Part shown: positions 46,275 through 56,529 of the stretch, one piece after another | Numbering within the stretch: the first letter of the stretch is position 1 | Layout: every line of letters begins with the position of its first letter | DNA from: Mycolicibacterium chubuense | GTDB lineage: Bacteria; Actinomycetota; Actinomycetes; Mycobacteriales; Mycobacteriaceae | Assembly (NCBI RefSeq): GCF_001044255.1 | Contig: NZ_JYNX01000025.1 | Span: forward strand, 23,281 to 87,280 | Length of the DNA stretch: 64,000 nt | Direction of reading: 5' to 3' | Notes under the pieces: generated by a model | Database searches by the model: none | Told to the model about the DNA's origin: nothing | The model's input: only the letters and a program-made list of their open reading frames with translations | Translations under genes and position numbers: made by a program

Positions 46275-49200
46275 TCAGCCCTCGCTCCGCGTCAGGGCCG
46301 GGTGTGGGCCGCCCCAATGATGCCGGTAACCCGTTGTCTCGCAGGCCGTCGCGTACTCCCCCATCAGCTGCCGGCAGCGGTGCTGGTCACCCCGGGCCGA
46401 CGCCAACAGCGCATTGATCCGGATGGTCCACAGGTCCATCGGTGGCATACCCGGGGTACGCGCATGCCAGAGCTCGAGCACGCTCTCCACCTCGAGCAGA
46501 TCTTCGGGACGCCGACGGTCGAGCAACAGTTCGCAGAGGGTTTCGGAGGGACACCCCAGGTGAACCAGCGGCGCATCGTGGGTGTGCAGGGTCGTCAGAC
46601 GGCGCATCAGCTCGATGGCTTCGTCCCGGTCCCCGTTGCGAGCAGCCTCCCTGGCCAGCTGCGTCCCCGTGATCGCCAGCGCGAAGGACTGCAGGTGGTG
46701 GGCCGTGATACCGGCTTCGGCTTTGCGGAGGAGGTCGAAAGCCTCTTCTCGGCAGGGACTCTCGGTTTGCAGCAGCATCGTTGCGTAGGTCCACTGGGCG
46801 GCGATGACGCCGAACCGGTCACCGAAAGATTCCGCCCGCACCAAGCCCTCTCTCATCTCCTCGACCAGTTCGTCGGCGACATAGAGACCCATCATCGCGA
46901 GGATGGCCCAATACAGAGAGACGGTCGAGTAGCTCACCGGCGGCAGGTCGCGTGCCAACTCGGTCGCCAGTCGGATGTGGGCGACCCCACCCGCGCGATC
47001 GCCGATACACACTTCGCACAGACCGGTGATCGCGTAGGCGACCGCGCGATCGATGGACGGCCGCTCGAGCTCGAGGGAAACACTGCGTCCGATCACTTCC
47101 AGGGCAGCGTCGAATTCGCAGTTCACCCAGTGTCCGAAAGCAATTGCCGAGTAGAGGATCTCGAGTTCCTCAGGCGGAGCCGGACCGAGATGGTCGAGTA
47201 GATCCGCCAGCTCGGCCGCCAGCGGAATCGCCTCGGGGACGCGGTTGCTGTTGACGATGAATGTCACGATGCGACCGGCCAGCGCCAGCGCCAGTGCGTG
47301 CAGGTCACCAGCCCGGGTGGTGAGCTCCCGCAGTTCCCGGAATCGCCGCTCGTTGGCCGGGTCCGCACCGACGAACAGTTCGGTCGACACCAGCATCGCG
47401 CGCGGTGCGATGCGCAGGGCGACGGTCTCGTCGCTGCCGGCGGGAAGCTGATCAGCAAGTCGCACAGCACTTTCCCACTGCTGACGCGCCGCGGACATGT
47501 CGCGCATCCGCAGCCACTCGGCGGCGCGCAGATGCCAGCGGCACGCAGCCTTCAGTTCACCTGCGGCTTCGAGATGCGTCGCGATCATGGCGGCGCTCTC
47601 ATCCTGGGCGCCGCGAGCTTCGATGGCGCTGGCGAGCTGACGATGTGCCCGCGCGCGATGGGTGCTCATCTGGGATTCATAGGCCACTGTGCGAACAAGC
47701 GGATGCCGGAAGCAGTACCGCTGCCTCGGGGTGAATTCGGTCTGATCGATCAGTTCCGTGGCGACCAGCTCGGCGAGCTGCGCCGCGAGCCCGCCGGATG
47801 CCAGCACTTCGAGGGTGTCTCTGTCGAAGCGGGTGCCGATCACCGCTGCCGCATTGAGCACCTCTTTGGCGGCGGGCTCCAGACGGTCGATGCGCGCGGC
47901 GAGCACGGCCTGCACGGTCACCGGCACACCGATGTCGCCGACATCGCCGACATCGCCGACGAGCCGGTAGTCGCCCCGGCCGCCCGCCAGCACCCCTCGG
48001 CCGGCCAGATCGCGCACGATCTCCTCGACGAAGTACGGATTGCCCCCGGCTGCACCGGCGATGCGCGTCGCGAGCAACCGCACCGCGTCGTCGCGGCCGA
48101 GCAGGTTGAGCGCGAGGTCGACCGTCAGGGACCCGTCGAGTGGCTCCAGCGTCACGGTGAGCTGCCCCTGCCGCCGCAGCACGCCCCGGTACTCCGGTCG
48201 GTGAGTGACCACGAGGATCGCCGACGTCGGGTTCGGCCCGGCGACGAAGTCGGCGAGCACCGCCTCACTGGCGGCATCCACCCAGTGCACGTCTTCGATG
48301 ACGATGACCACCGGGCCGGCATGGCGCCGGACGAACCGTCTCATCGTCTCCGCCAGACGGTGTCGCCGGCCGTCGGCGCCGACGTGCAGCGCCGGCCAGG
48401 TCCCATCGGTCAGACCCATGGCCTCGAAGAGGATCTGCGCATCAGTGGAGCGCATGGGCAGTTGCTCCAGCACCCGCTCCCGCGCATCGTCACTGCCGAG
48501 ATCGTCGACGCCGAACATCGCCCGGAGCACCCGGGACAACGCGAGGAATGCGACGGGCATCGAATGCGCATCGCAGCCCGTCAGGACCACTGCCGCGCCG
48601 GCGTTCGTCGCTCGCCGAGCGAACTCCTCGATCAGACGGCTCTTGCCGACCCCGGGCGAGCCGGCCACGGCGACCAGATGCGCCTCACCGCCGTTCTCCA
48701 CCACGGCGGCCAATCGGCGGAGCTCGGCTTCGCGGCCCACCATGGCGGCCTCGTTGCGGCCCATCACCATTCGCCCGGCTTCGACCCCGAGAAGCTCCCG
48801 GGCGCTCACCGGGTCCACAGCCCCCTTGACACGCACGTTGACCGCCGGACCCATGCGGGTGGCGCGTTGCACCAGATCCGCCGTGGCCATCGAGCAGAGA
48901 ACCCCACCGGGCGCTGCCGCCGCTTCCATGCGCTGAGCCATGCCGACGGCATGGCCCGTCGCGGTGTACCGGCCCGGTCCCGAGCCGATCTCACCGACCA
49001 CAACGGAACCGGAGTTCAGCCCCACCCGCAGCGTCAGAGCGACGCCGTCGCGGCGCGCGATCTCCGCAGAGAGCGCCTCGGCCACCGATTGGATCTCCAA
49101 TGCGGCGATACAGGCCCGCAGCGCATGGTCCTCGAGCGCCAGTGGTGCGCCGAACAACGCCATCAGCCCGTCGCCGGTGAAGGCACAGGTGGTGCCCTGA

Positions 49201-49454
49201 TAGCGCTGCACGACGGCCGCGCAGCGATTGAACAGCTCGTTCATGATCTCGCGAAGCCGTTCGGGGTCGAGATCGGCGGCGAGCCGCATGGACCCGACCA
49301 CATCGGCGAACAGCACCGTCACGAGCTTGCGCTCACCCGACGCCGAGCCGACGCGCACCGGCGATCCACAGACGTCGCAGAACCGCGAACGGGCCCGCAG
49401 GTCGTTGCCGCACGACCCGCATGAAGCGACTGTCTCGACTTCCGGCCCGCTCAT
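46275..49454 (-). CDS. Adenylate/guanylate cyclase with zinc ribbon and AAA-TPR domains
   Basis: A 1,059-residue multidomain signalling protein. Residues 12-29 form a CxxC...CxxC zinc ribbon (C12, C15, C26, C29). Residues 45-215 form a class III cyclase domain with KLVTVLFADVVGSMRLAA (metal Asp), FTGDGLMALFGAP and LRVGLNSGSVVVGEIG. Residues 240-520 are an AAA/NACHT-like ATPase with Walker A AGSPGVGKSRLIEEF (about 262-276). The remainder is TPR-like helical repeats. There is no C-terminal LuxR helix-turn-helix, unlike some mycobacterial relatives. Probably makes cAMP in response to a ligand. Confidence 0.87.
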   Translation of the reverse strand: MSGPEVETVASCGSCGNDLRARSRFCDVCGSPVRVGSASGERKLVTVLFADVVGSMRLAADLDPERLREIMNELFNRCAAVVQRYQGTTCAFTGDGLMALFGAPLALEDHALRACIAALEIQSVAEALSAEIARRDGVALTLRVGLNSGSVVVGEIGSGPGRYTATGHAVGMAQRMEAAAAPGGVLCSMATADLVQRATRMGPAVNVRVKGAVDPVSARELLGVEAGRMVMGRNEAAMVGREAELRRLAAVVENGGEAHLVAVAGSPGVGKSRLIEEFARRATNAGAAVVLTGCDAHSMPVAFLALSRVLRAMFGVDDLGSDDARERVLEQLPMRSTDAQILFEAMGLTDGTWPALHVGADGRRHRLAETMRRFVRRHAGPVVIVIEDVHWVDAASEAVLADFVAGPNPTSAILVVTHRPEYRGVLRRQGQLTVTLEPLDGSLTVDLALNLLGRDDAVRLLATRIAGAAGGNPYFVEEIVRDLAGRGVLAGGRGDYRLVGDVGDVGDIGVPVTVQAVLAARIDRLEPAAKEVLNAAAVIGTRFDRDTLEVLASGGLAAQLAELVATELIDQTEFTPRQRYCFRHPLVRTVAYESQMSTHRARAHRQLASAIEARGAQDESAAMIATHLEAAGELKAACRWHLRAAEWLRMRDMSAARQQWESAVRLADQLPAGSDETVALRIAPRAMLVSTELFVGADPANERRFRELRELTTRAGDLHALALALAGRIVTFIVNSNRVPEAIPLAAELADLLDHLGPAPPEELEILYSAIAFGHWVNCEFDAALEVIGRSVSLELERPSIDRAVAYAITGLCEVCIGDRAGGVAHIRLATELARDLPPVSYSTVSLYWAILAMMGLYVADELVEEMREGLVRAESFGDRFGVIAAQWTYATMLLQTESPCREEAFDLLRKAEAGITAHHLQSFALAITGTQLAREAARNGDRDEAIELMRRLTTLHTHDAPLVHLGCPSETLCELLLDRRRPEDLLEVESVLELWHARTPGMPPMDLWTIRINALLASARGDQHRCRQLMGEYATACETTGYRHHWGGPHPALTRSEG

Positions 49455-49541
49455 CCCCCCGTCTTCCCCGCTCCCCGGTACCGATCATGATCGCGCGCCG
49501 AGCGGGCGGACGTGTCGCAACGACGGAAATTGCCGTCCGGG

Positions 49542-50540
49542 TCAGAACCCGTCGTGCACGACCACCCGGGTCCTGCCGGTGACCCCGCCGCCGATGATCG
49601 TCTTCAGCACGTCGTCGACCCGGCGCACCGGAACATCGCGGGTGATGCGGGCCAGATGGCGCGGCGCAAGATCAGACTCGAGCTGCGCCCAGACCTCGCG
49701 GCGCCGGTCGATGGGCAGCAGCACCGAGTCGATCCCGGCCAGGGTCACGCCGCGCAGGATGAACGGCATGACCGTCGCCGGCAGGTCGGGAGATCCGGCC
49801 AGACCCGAAATGGCAGCAACGCCACCGTATTTCATGGTGCTCAGCGCATAGGCAAGGGTGGTGCCGCCGACGCAGTCCACGACTGCTGCCCAGTGCGCCT
49901 TGCCCAGCGGACGCACCTTCTCGTCCGGACCGGGCACCCGGTCGATCACCTCGGCGGCGCCGAGATCACGCAGCAGATCGCGCGAGTCCGCCTTGCCGGT
50001 GGACGCCACGACCTCATAACCCAGCCCGGCGAGCAGGTCGACGCTGACACTGCCCACTCCCCCCGTCGCGCCCGTCACCAGGACGGGACCGTCACCCGGT
50101 TCGACGCCGTGATCGCGGAGCGCGGCGACGCTCATGGCCGCGGTGAACCCGGCCGTCCCGATGGCCGCGGCGTCCGCGGTGCTCAGCGAGGTGAGCTTGA
50201 CCAGATAGTCCGCGGGGTATCGGGCGGTCTGGGCGTAACCGCCGTGCCGGCCGGTGCCGATGTCCTGCCCGTGCGCGATGACCGCATCCCCCACCGAGAA
50301 GTCCGCAGACGCGCTCGAGCTCACCGTTCCGGCGACGTCGATGCCCGGGATCAACGGGTACGACCGGGCCACCCCGCCCTTCGGTGTGACGGCGAGGGCG
50401 TCCTTGTAGTTGACGCTGGAGTACTCGACGCGGATCTCCACGTCGCCCTCGGGGAGGAACGATTCGTCCACCACTTCGTGGCGCAGCACGATGCCGCCCT
50501 CGCCGTCCTCGTGAGCCACCATCGCGTTGATCTCGGTCAT
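49542..50540 (-). CDS. Acrylyl-CoA reductase/quinone oxidoreductase-like MDR protein
   Basis: A 332-residue medium-chain dehydrogenase/reductase of the YhdH/AcuI type. Features: YSSVNYKDALAVTPKGGVAR, PLIPGIDVAGTV, NADPH-binding LVTGATGGVGSVSVDLLAGL, and VAAISGLAGSPDLPATVMPF with FILRGVTLAGIDSV. No catalytic-zinc ligands of alcohol dehydrogenases are seen. AcuI reduces acrylyl-CoA to propionyl-CoA and detoxifies it; other substrates are possible. The ATG at 50540 gives MTEINAMVAHED. Confidence 0.85.
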   Translation of the reverse strand: MTEINAMVAHEDGEGGIVLRHEVVDESFLPEGDVEIRVEYSSVNYKDALAVTPKGGVARSYPLIPGIDVAGTVSSSASADFSVGDAVIAHGQDIGTGRHGGYAQTARYPADYLVKLTSLSTADAAAIGTAGFTAAMSVAALRDHGVEPGDGPVLVTGATGGVGSVSVDLLAGLGYEVVASTGKADSRDLLRDLGAAEVIDRVPGPDEKVRPLGKAHWAAVVDCVGGTTLAYALSTMKYGGVAAISGLAGSPDLPATVMPFILRGVTLAGIDSVLLPIDRRREVWAQLESDLAPRHLARITRDVPVRRVDDVLKTIIGGGVTGRTRVVVHDGF

Positions 50541-50574
50541 GATCGCCACAGTAACCAGCCGACCGGGACACGAA

Positions 50575-50607
50575 GAAGCCCCCGGCCGCAACAGGGCCGG
50601 GGGCTTC
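50575..50607. terminator. Hairpin terminator after the antigen 85 gene
   Basis: GAAGCCCCCGGCC (50575-50587) pairs perfectly with GGCCGGGGGCTTC (50595-50607), 13 bp with a 7-nt loop. It follows the antigen 85 stop at 50629 on the minus strand. Confidence 0.85.
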
Positions 50608-50628
50608 GTCGAATGCTGTGCCGGGTGG

Positions 50629-51982
<1,354 letters not shown>

Positions 51983-52546
51983 ATGACCAAGGGCGCGACC
52001 GGGTCTCGCAGACTGTCCGTCGACGACTGGATCGACGCCGGTTTCACCCTGCTCGCCGAGGCCGGCATCGAGGCGCTCAAGCTGGACCGGCTCTGCGGTC
52101 ACCTCGGCGTCACCAAGGGCAGCTTCTACTGGCATTTCGCCGACATGACCGCGTATCGCACCGCCCTCGCCCGGGCCTGGGCCGAGTTGCGCGACCACGA
52201 CCGCAGCGGCTTCGGCGAGCTGTCGGGTCTGCCGCCACGGGAGCGACTGGCCACGATGATGGCCACCCTGCGTGCGGAGCGCCAGCGCGCCCTGGAACGG
52301 GCCATGCGCGAGTGGGCACGCACCGACCCCGCCGTGGCGGACAGTGTGCGCGCCGCCGACCACACGGTGGTGGCAGCGGTGCGCACGGCCTTCCAGGACG
52401 CCGGCTTCGACCCTGACGAGGCGGACATGCGGGCTCATGCGACGTTCGCGGCGGGTATCGGTTTCCTGCATCTCTCCGATGCGCCGGCCGGCGCCCGGCT
52501 GGCCGCCCAGCAGGAACGCTTCCTCGACGTGATGCTGGCGCGCTGA
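51983..52546 (+). CDS. TetR family transcriptional regulator
   Basis: A 187-residue TetR regulator: SVDDWIDAGFTLLAEAGIEA then LDRLCGHLGVTKGSFYWHFA (helix-turn-helix, about residues 35-54). It is 37 nt upstream of the flavin-monooxygenase gene, with a perfect palindrome in that gap, so it is likely to regulate the following gene(s). Confidence 0.88.
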   Translation: MTKGATGSRRLSVDDWIDAGFTLLAEAGIEALKLDRLCGHLGVTKGSFYWHFADMTAYRTALARAWAELRDHDRSGFGELSGLPPRERLATMMATLRAERQRALERAMREWARTDPAVADSVRAADHTVVAAVRTAFQDAGFDPDEADMRAHATFAAGIGFLHLSDAPAGARLAAQQERFLDVMLAR

Positions 52547-52553
52547 CCCGCTT

Positions 52554-52571
52554 CCATACCAAAAGGTATGG
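52554..52571. promoter_or_regulatory. Perfect palindrome, TetR operator candidate
   Basis: CCATACCAAAAGGTATGG has perfect 7-bp arms around AAAA. It sits 8 nt after the TetR stop and 13 nt before the next gene's start, where binding would block an internal promoter. Confidence 0.6.
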
Positions 52572-52583
52572 TAGCGTCGCGCC

Positions 52584-53753
52584 ATGTCCTCGACCGTCGC
52601 TGCCGAAGCGCCTGTCAGCCCTGAATTCGTTGCGCGACTGTCCGAACGTGCCGGCGAGGCGGAACGGCTTCGCCGACTGCCCGCGGCGACACTGGCCGAG
52701 GCCACCGCGTCGCGCTTCTTCGACCTCCTGGTGCCGACACGGTTCGGGGGTGCGCAGGCGCCGTTCCCCGCGATCCTCGACCCCGTCCGGCGCATGGCGC
52801 ACGGCTGCGCCTCGAGCGCCTGGACGCTGGGGTTCTACGCCCTGCACAACTGGATGCTCGCGCTCTTCGGCGAGCAGGCCCAACAGGAGGCGTTCCTCAC
52901 GCGTCCGTTTCTCGCGCCGGCGCCGCTGGCCCCGACCGGGCGGGGCGTCGACTGCGACGGCGGGATGCGGCTCACCGGCCGGTGGTCCTGGGCCACCGGG
53001 GTGATGCACGGCAACTGGATCATGGTCGGAGCCCTCTGCGAGTCCGGCGCGGGCTCCCTGCGACCGATGCTCGCGCTGCTGCCCATCGACGCCGTGCGCA
53101 TCGAGGATGTCTGGCACACCGACGGCATGCGCGCCACCGGCTCCAACGACGTGGTGATCGAGGATGTGTTCGTCCCGGCGCATCGACTGGTCGCCGTGTC
53201 GGACATCTACACCGGCGCATCGCCCGGCGCGGCCGTCCACGACGGGCACACCTACCGCTGGCCCATGGTGCCCGCGCTGGCGCTGCTCGCGGCCATGCCG
53301 GCGCTCGGCAGCGCAGAGCGCGCTGCCGAGATCTACGCCGACCGGCTCTCGCAGCGATACCTCGCCTACGAGGGTGTCCTGCAGAAGGACAAGCCGATGG
53401 CAGCGATCCGCCTCGGAGAGGCGTCGGTGCGGCTGCGCGCCCTGCGCGCCCTGCTGTCCGAGACGGTGGACGACATCGAGGAGATCGTGAGCGCCGGGGA
53501 TCCCGTGAGCCGTGCGGTCCGCGGCCAGGCGCGTCTGGCCGCGGCGCACATCGTTGCCGAATCGCGCGCGGTGATCGGCGACCTGCTGGCGTCGTCGGGC
53601 GCCAGTGCCCACTTCGTGGACCATCCGCTGCAGCGCATCAAGCGCGATGTCGACGTCATCGCCGGTCACGTGGTGTTCGATTACGACACCAGCCGCGAGC
53701 TCGCCGGCGCGCTGAGCCTGGGCATCGCGATCCCTCGCACCGCGATGGTGTGA
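52584..53753 (+). CDS. ACAD-fold flavin-dependent monooxygenase (HsaA-like)
   Basis: A 389-residue protein of the acyl-CoA-dehydrogenase-like group D monooxygenases (HsaA, HpaB-like, DszC-like). Features: LVPTRFGGAQAPFPAILDPV, CASSAWTLGFYALHNWMLAL, the beta-domain GRWSWATGVMHGNWIMVGAL, and SSGASAHFVDHPLQRIKRDV then DVIAGHVVFDY, typical of this class. It lacks the acyl-CoA dehydrogenase EGT signature. It probably hydroxylates an aromatic substrate with reduced flavin from a separate reductase. TetR and palindrome upstream. Confidence 0.8.
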   Translation: MSSTVAAEAPVSPEFVARLSERAGEAERLRRLPAATLAEATASRFFDLLVPTRFGGAQAPFPAILDPVRRMAHGCASSAWTLGFYALHNWMLALFGEQAQQEAFLTRPFLAPAPLAPTGRGVDCDGGMRLTGRWSWATGVMHGNWIMVGALCESGAGSLRPMLALLPIDAVRIEDVWHTDGMRATGSNDVVIEDVFVPAHRLVAVSDIYTGASPGAAVHDGHTYRWPMVPALALLAAMPALGSAERAAEIYADRLSQRYLAYEGVLQKDKPMAAIRLGEASVRLRALRALLSETVDDIEEIVSAGDPVSRAVRGQARLAAAHIVAESRAVIGDLLASSGASAHFVDHPLQRIKRDVDVIAGHVVFDYDTSRELAGALSLGIAIPRTAMV

Positions 53754-53772
53754 GGCCGGCAGGGAGGTTCCG

Positions 53773-54162
53773 ATGGCAGAGACGCTGCGCGACACCGTCA
53801 CCACGTTCTTTCAGCGCACCCTTGCCAACCCGGTGATGCGGCGCATGCCGTTCCAGACGCTTCTGGAGACGACGGGCCGCACGTCCGGCGTACCGCGACG
53901 GACCCCGGTGGGCGGCAGGCGGATCGGCGATCAGTTCTGGTTCGTCTCCGAGTTCGGCGACCGGTCGCAGTACGTCCGCAACATCACGGCGGATCCGCAC
54001 GTACGCGTACGGCTGAACGGCCGGTGGCACCGCGGCACGGCACACCTGCTGCCCGACGACGGTCCGCACGCCCGCATGCGGACCCTCCCGCGCTTCAACA
54101 ATGTCGGGGTCCGCGCGTTCGGAACGCATCTGCTCACGATCAGGGTCGACCTGACCGACTGA
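53773..54162 (+). CDS. Deazaflavin (F420)-dependent nitroreductase-like protein (DUF385)
   Basis: A 129-residue Ddn/DUF385 split-barrel protein: LLETTGRTSGVPRRTPVGGR, FWFVSEFGDRSQYVRNITAD and PHVRVRLNGRWHRGTAHLLP. Small members bind F420 and reduce quinone-like substrates. It follows the monooxygenase gene by 19 nt, with GGGAGG upstream, so both likely belong to one TetR-controlled unit. It could supply a reduction step in the same pathway. Confidence 0.82.
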   Translation: MAETLRDTVTTFFQRTLANPVMRRMPFQTLLETTGRTSGVPRRTPVGGRRIGDQFWFVSEFGDRSQYVRNITADPHVRVRLNGRWHRGTAHLLPDDGPHARMRTLPRFNNVGVRAFGTHLLTIRVDLTD

Positions 54163-54199
54163 GCCTGCACTGCGGGCCCGGGGCCATTGACCGTCCGCC

Positions 54200-54216
54200 G
54201 ACATAAAAGTAATGTC
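54200..54216. promoter_or_regulatory. Inverted repeat before the catabolic operon
   Basis: GACAT-AAAAGTA-ATGTC has 5-bp arms and lies 29-45 nt upstream of the dioxygenase ATG in an AT-rich patch. A plausible target of the TetR encoded within the operon at 58650. Confidence 0.4.
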
Positions 54217-54244
54217 AGTTTCACTTTCTCGGGAGGAGCACGGC

Positions 54245-55348
54245 ATGGAATCGTTCGTCCATCTTCGAAAAGGCAAGTACCCGAAGCGGATTCACGCCGA
54301 CCTCGACGGACTCAAGGACGACGAACTCGGGCGCGGCGGATTCACCGGGCGCACCGCGAACCTCTACCGGCGCCACGATCCCACGGCGTACCGGTCGGTC
54401 GGGCCGCTGCGTCCGCTCGACGTCCTGGCCGGCGAGCTCAAACCCGGCGACGCCGGGGACGCCTTCGGCGCTCCCCTGCTGATGTTCTCGAACTCCGACT
54501 GCCAAGTGCTGCTGTCCCGGCGCGCCCAGGACATGCCGTTCTTCGTCCGGTACATCGACGGGGATCTGCTGTGCTTCGTGCACGAGGGGGCCGGACTGCT
54601 CGAGACCGAGTTCGGGCCGCTGCGTTACCGACAGGGCGACTGGGTGTACCTGCCGAAGGCGTGCACGTGGCGTCACGTCCCGGACGGCCCGTGCACGTGG
54701 TTGATGATCCAGGCCACAGACGAGTTCCGCGTGCCGCCGCCGGGGCAACTGGGCCGGCACTTTCCGTTCGACCCCTCGCAGGCGGTGATCCCCGACCCGG
54801 CGCCGTGTGACGACGACGGCCGCGACAGCTACGAGGTGCGCCTGATGCACTCCCCGATCGACGGGGTCGGGACGACGACGCTCTACTACGAGCACCACCC
54901 GCTCGACGTCGAGGGCTGGCGGGGCGACAATTTCCCCTTCACGTTCAACATCGCCGACTACAACGTGGTGACATCGAACAGCGTGCACCTGCCGCCGACG
55001 GTGCATCTGTTCATGCAGGCCACCGGCGTGTACGTGATGAACTTCCTGCCCAAGCCGGCCGAGGGCGTGCCCGGCACCGAGCGCACGCCGTGGTATCACC
55101 GCAACGTCGACTTCGACGAGATCGCGTTCTTCCACGGCGGTTCGCTCTACGGCATCCCGATGCCACCCGGCCTGATCTCCCACGCCCCGCAGGGGGTGCA
55201 CCACGGTGCGCCGGAGAAGGCGCGCGAGCGGGCCCGCCGCAAGTTCGACGACTACCAGTCGGTCGACTGGCAGGTGATCGCGGTGGACACCCGTGAGCGG
55301 TTGGTGCCCTCGGCGGAGGTACTGGCCAACGACCTCGGGCAGCACTAG
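54245..55348 (+). CDS. Homogentisate 1,2-dioxygenase-like cupin, short form
   Basis: A 367-residue double-cupin protein of the homogentisate dioxygenase family, which opens an aromatic ring with Fe(II) and O2. The iron-ligand pattern is seen as RTPWYHRNVDFDEIAFFHGG then LISHAPQGVHHGAPE (His, Glu, His). It is 60-70 residues shorter than classical HmgA, and the maleylacetoacetate isomerase and fumarylacetoacetase partners are missing nearby, so another gentisate/homogentisate-like substrate is possible. GGGAGGAG precedes the ATG at 54245; an upstream ATG frame is less likely. First gene of the operon. Confidence 0.8.
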   Translation: MESFVHLRKGKYPKRIHADLDGLKDDELGRGGFTGRTANLYRRHDPTAYRSVGPLRPLDVLAGELKPGDAGDAFGAPLLMFSNSDCQVLLSRRAQDMPFFVRYIDGDLLCFVHEGAGLLETEFGPLRYRQGDWVYLPKACTWRHVPDGPCTWLMIQATDEFRVPPPGQLGRHFPFDPSQAVIPDPAPCDDDGRDSYEVRLMHSPIDGVGTTTLYYEHHPLDVEGWRGDNFPFTFNIADYNVVTSNSVHLPPTVHLFMQATGVYVMNFLPKPAEGVPGTERTPWYHRNVDFDEIAFFHGGSLYGIPMPPGLISHAPQGVHHGAPEKARERARRKFDDYQSVDWQVIAVDTRERLVPSAEVLANDLGQH

Positions 55349-56529
55349 TGCAGGCACCCGTCAAGCACGAGTACGAGCGCATCCCGTATCTCGTTGCCTA
55401 TCAGAACAACTCGGCGGTCCGTGACGTCTATGGCGGCGTCGCCGAGCTCGTGGTGCTGGAAAGCTACCTGCTCGAGCCCAGGGACAGGCCGTCGGACACC
55501 GTGCTGGTGTTCATGCATCCCATCGGCGGCGGGGCGTACCTGCCGATGATCAATGCGCTGGCGCGCGCGGGACACCACGTCATCTACTGCAACAGCCGGT
55601 TCCGCGGCACCGACTCGGCGCTGCTGATGGAGAAGGTCGTGGAGGACCTCGGCGAGTGCATCAAGGACGCGAAGAACCGGCTGGGCTACCAGAAGGTGGT
55701 TCTCGCGGGCTGGAGCGGCGGCGGGTCGCTGTCGGCGTTCTATCAGCAACAGGCCCAGCACCCGACCGTCACGTCCAGTCCGTCGGGCGACGGGCCCGAT
55801 CTCACGACACTGGGCCTGATCCCCGCCGACGGCATCATGCTGCTGGCCGCGCACATCAGCAGGCACGGCACCATGACCGAATGGCTGGACGCGTCCATCC
55901 TGGACGAGACCGACCCCACCCGCCGCGACCCCGAACTGGATCTCTACGACCCCGACAATCCGAACCAGCCGCCCTACTCGCCGGAATTCCTCGAGCGCTA
56001 CCGGCACGAACAGATCGCCCGCAATCGGCGAATCACGAAGTGGGTCAGGGAGAAGTTGGCCACCCTGAAGGCCGCCGGTCGGCCGGATGACGAGTTCGCT
56101 TTCGTCGTGCACGGCACCATGGCCGACCCCCGCTGGCTCGATCCGACGGTCGATCCGAACGAACGCACACCGGGAGCCTGTTATCTGGGCGATCCTGCAG
56201 TGGTGAACATGAGCCCGGTGGGTCTGGCGCGCTTCTGCACGCTGCGCAGCTGGCTTTCCCAGTGGAGTTACGACGACGCGCACGCCGACGCGGTGAAATG
56301 CGGCCCCGACCTCGCGGTGCCCGCGCTGGTGATCGGCAACCTGGCCGACGACGCGTGCACGCCCAGCCACACCCGCAGGATCTTCCAGGCGATCGGGCAT
56401 GCGGACAAGGAGATGTACGAGATCCCGGGCGCGAACCACTACTACGCCGGGCCCGACCAACGCGACAAACTGCGCGAGGCGGTCGGCATCGTGACCGATT
56501 GGCTCCAGCGGCACGGGTTTTCGGTATGA
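55348..56529 (+). CDS. Alpha/beta hydrolase
   Basis: A 393-residue alpha/beta hydrolase. Features are VLVFMHPIGGGAYLPMINAL (oxyanion side), the nucleophile elbow GWSGGGSLSAF, ALVIGNLADDACTPSHTRR (acid), and EIPGANHYYAGPDQRDKL (His). Its GTG shares a base with the dioxygenase stop, so translation is coupled. In this context it may hydrolyse a ring-cleavage product, ester or lactone. Not a secreted protein: no signal peptide. Confidence 0.82.
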   Translation: MQAPVKHEYERIPYLVAYQNNSAVRDVYGGVAELVVLESYLLEPRDRPSDTVLVFMHPIGGGAYLPMINALARAGHHVIYCNSRFRGTDSALLMEKVVEDLGECIKDAKNRLGYQKVVLAGWSGGGSLSAFYQQQAQHPTVTSSPSGDGPDLTTLGLIPADGIMLLAAHISRHGTMTEWLDASILDETDPTRRDPELDLYDPDNPNQPPYSPEFLERYRHEQIARNRRITKWVREKLATLKAAGRPDDEFAFVVHGTMADPRWLDPTVDPNERTPGACYLGDPAVVNMSPVGLARFCTLRSWLSQWSYDDAHADAVKCGPDLAVPALVIGNLADDACTPSHTRRIFQAIGHADKEMYEIPGANHYYAGPDQRDKLREAVGIVTDWLQRHGFSV

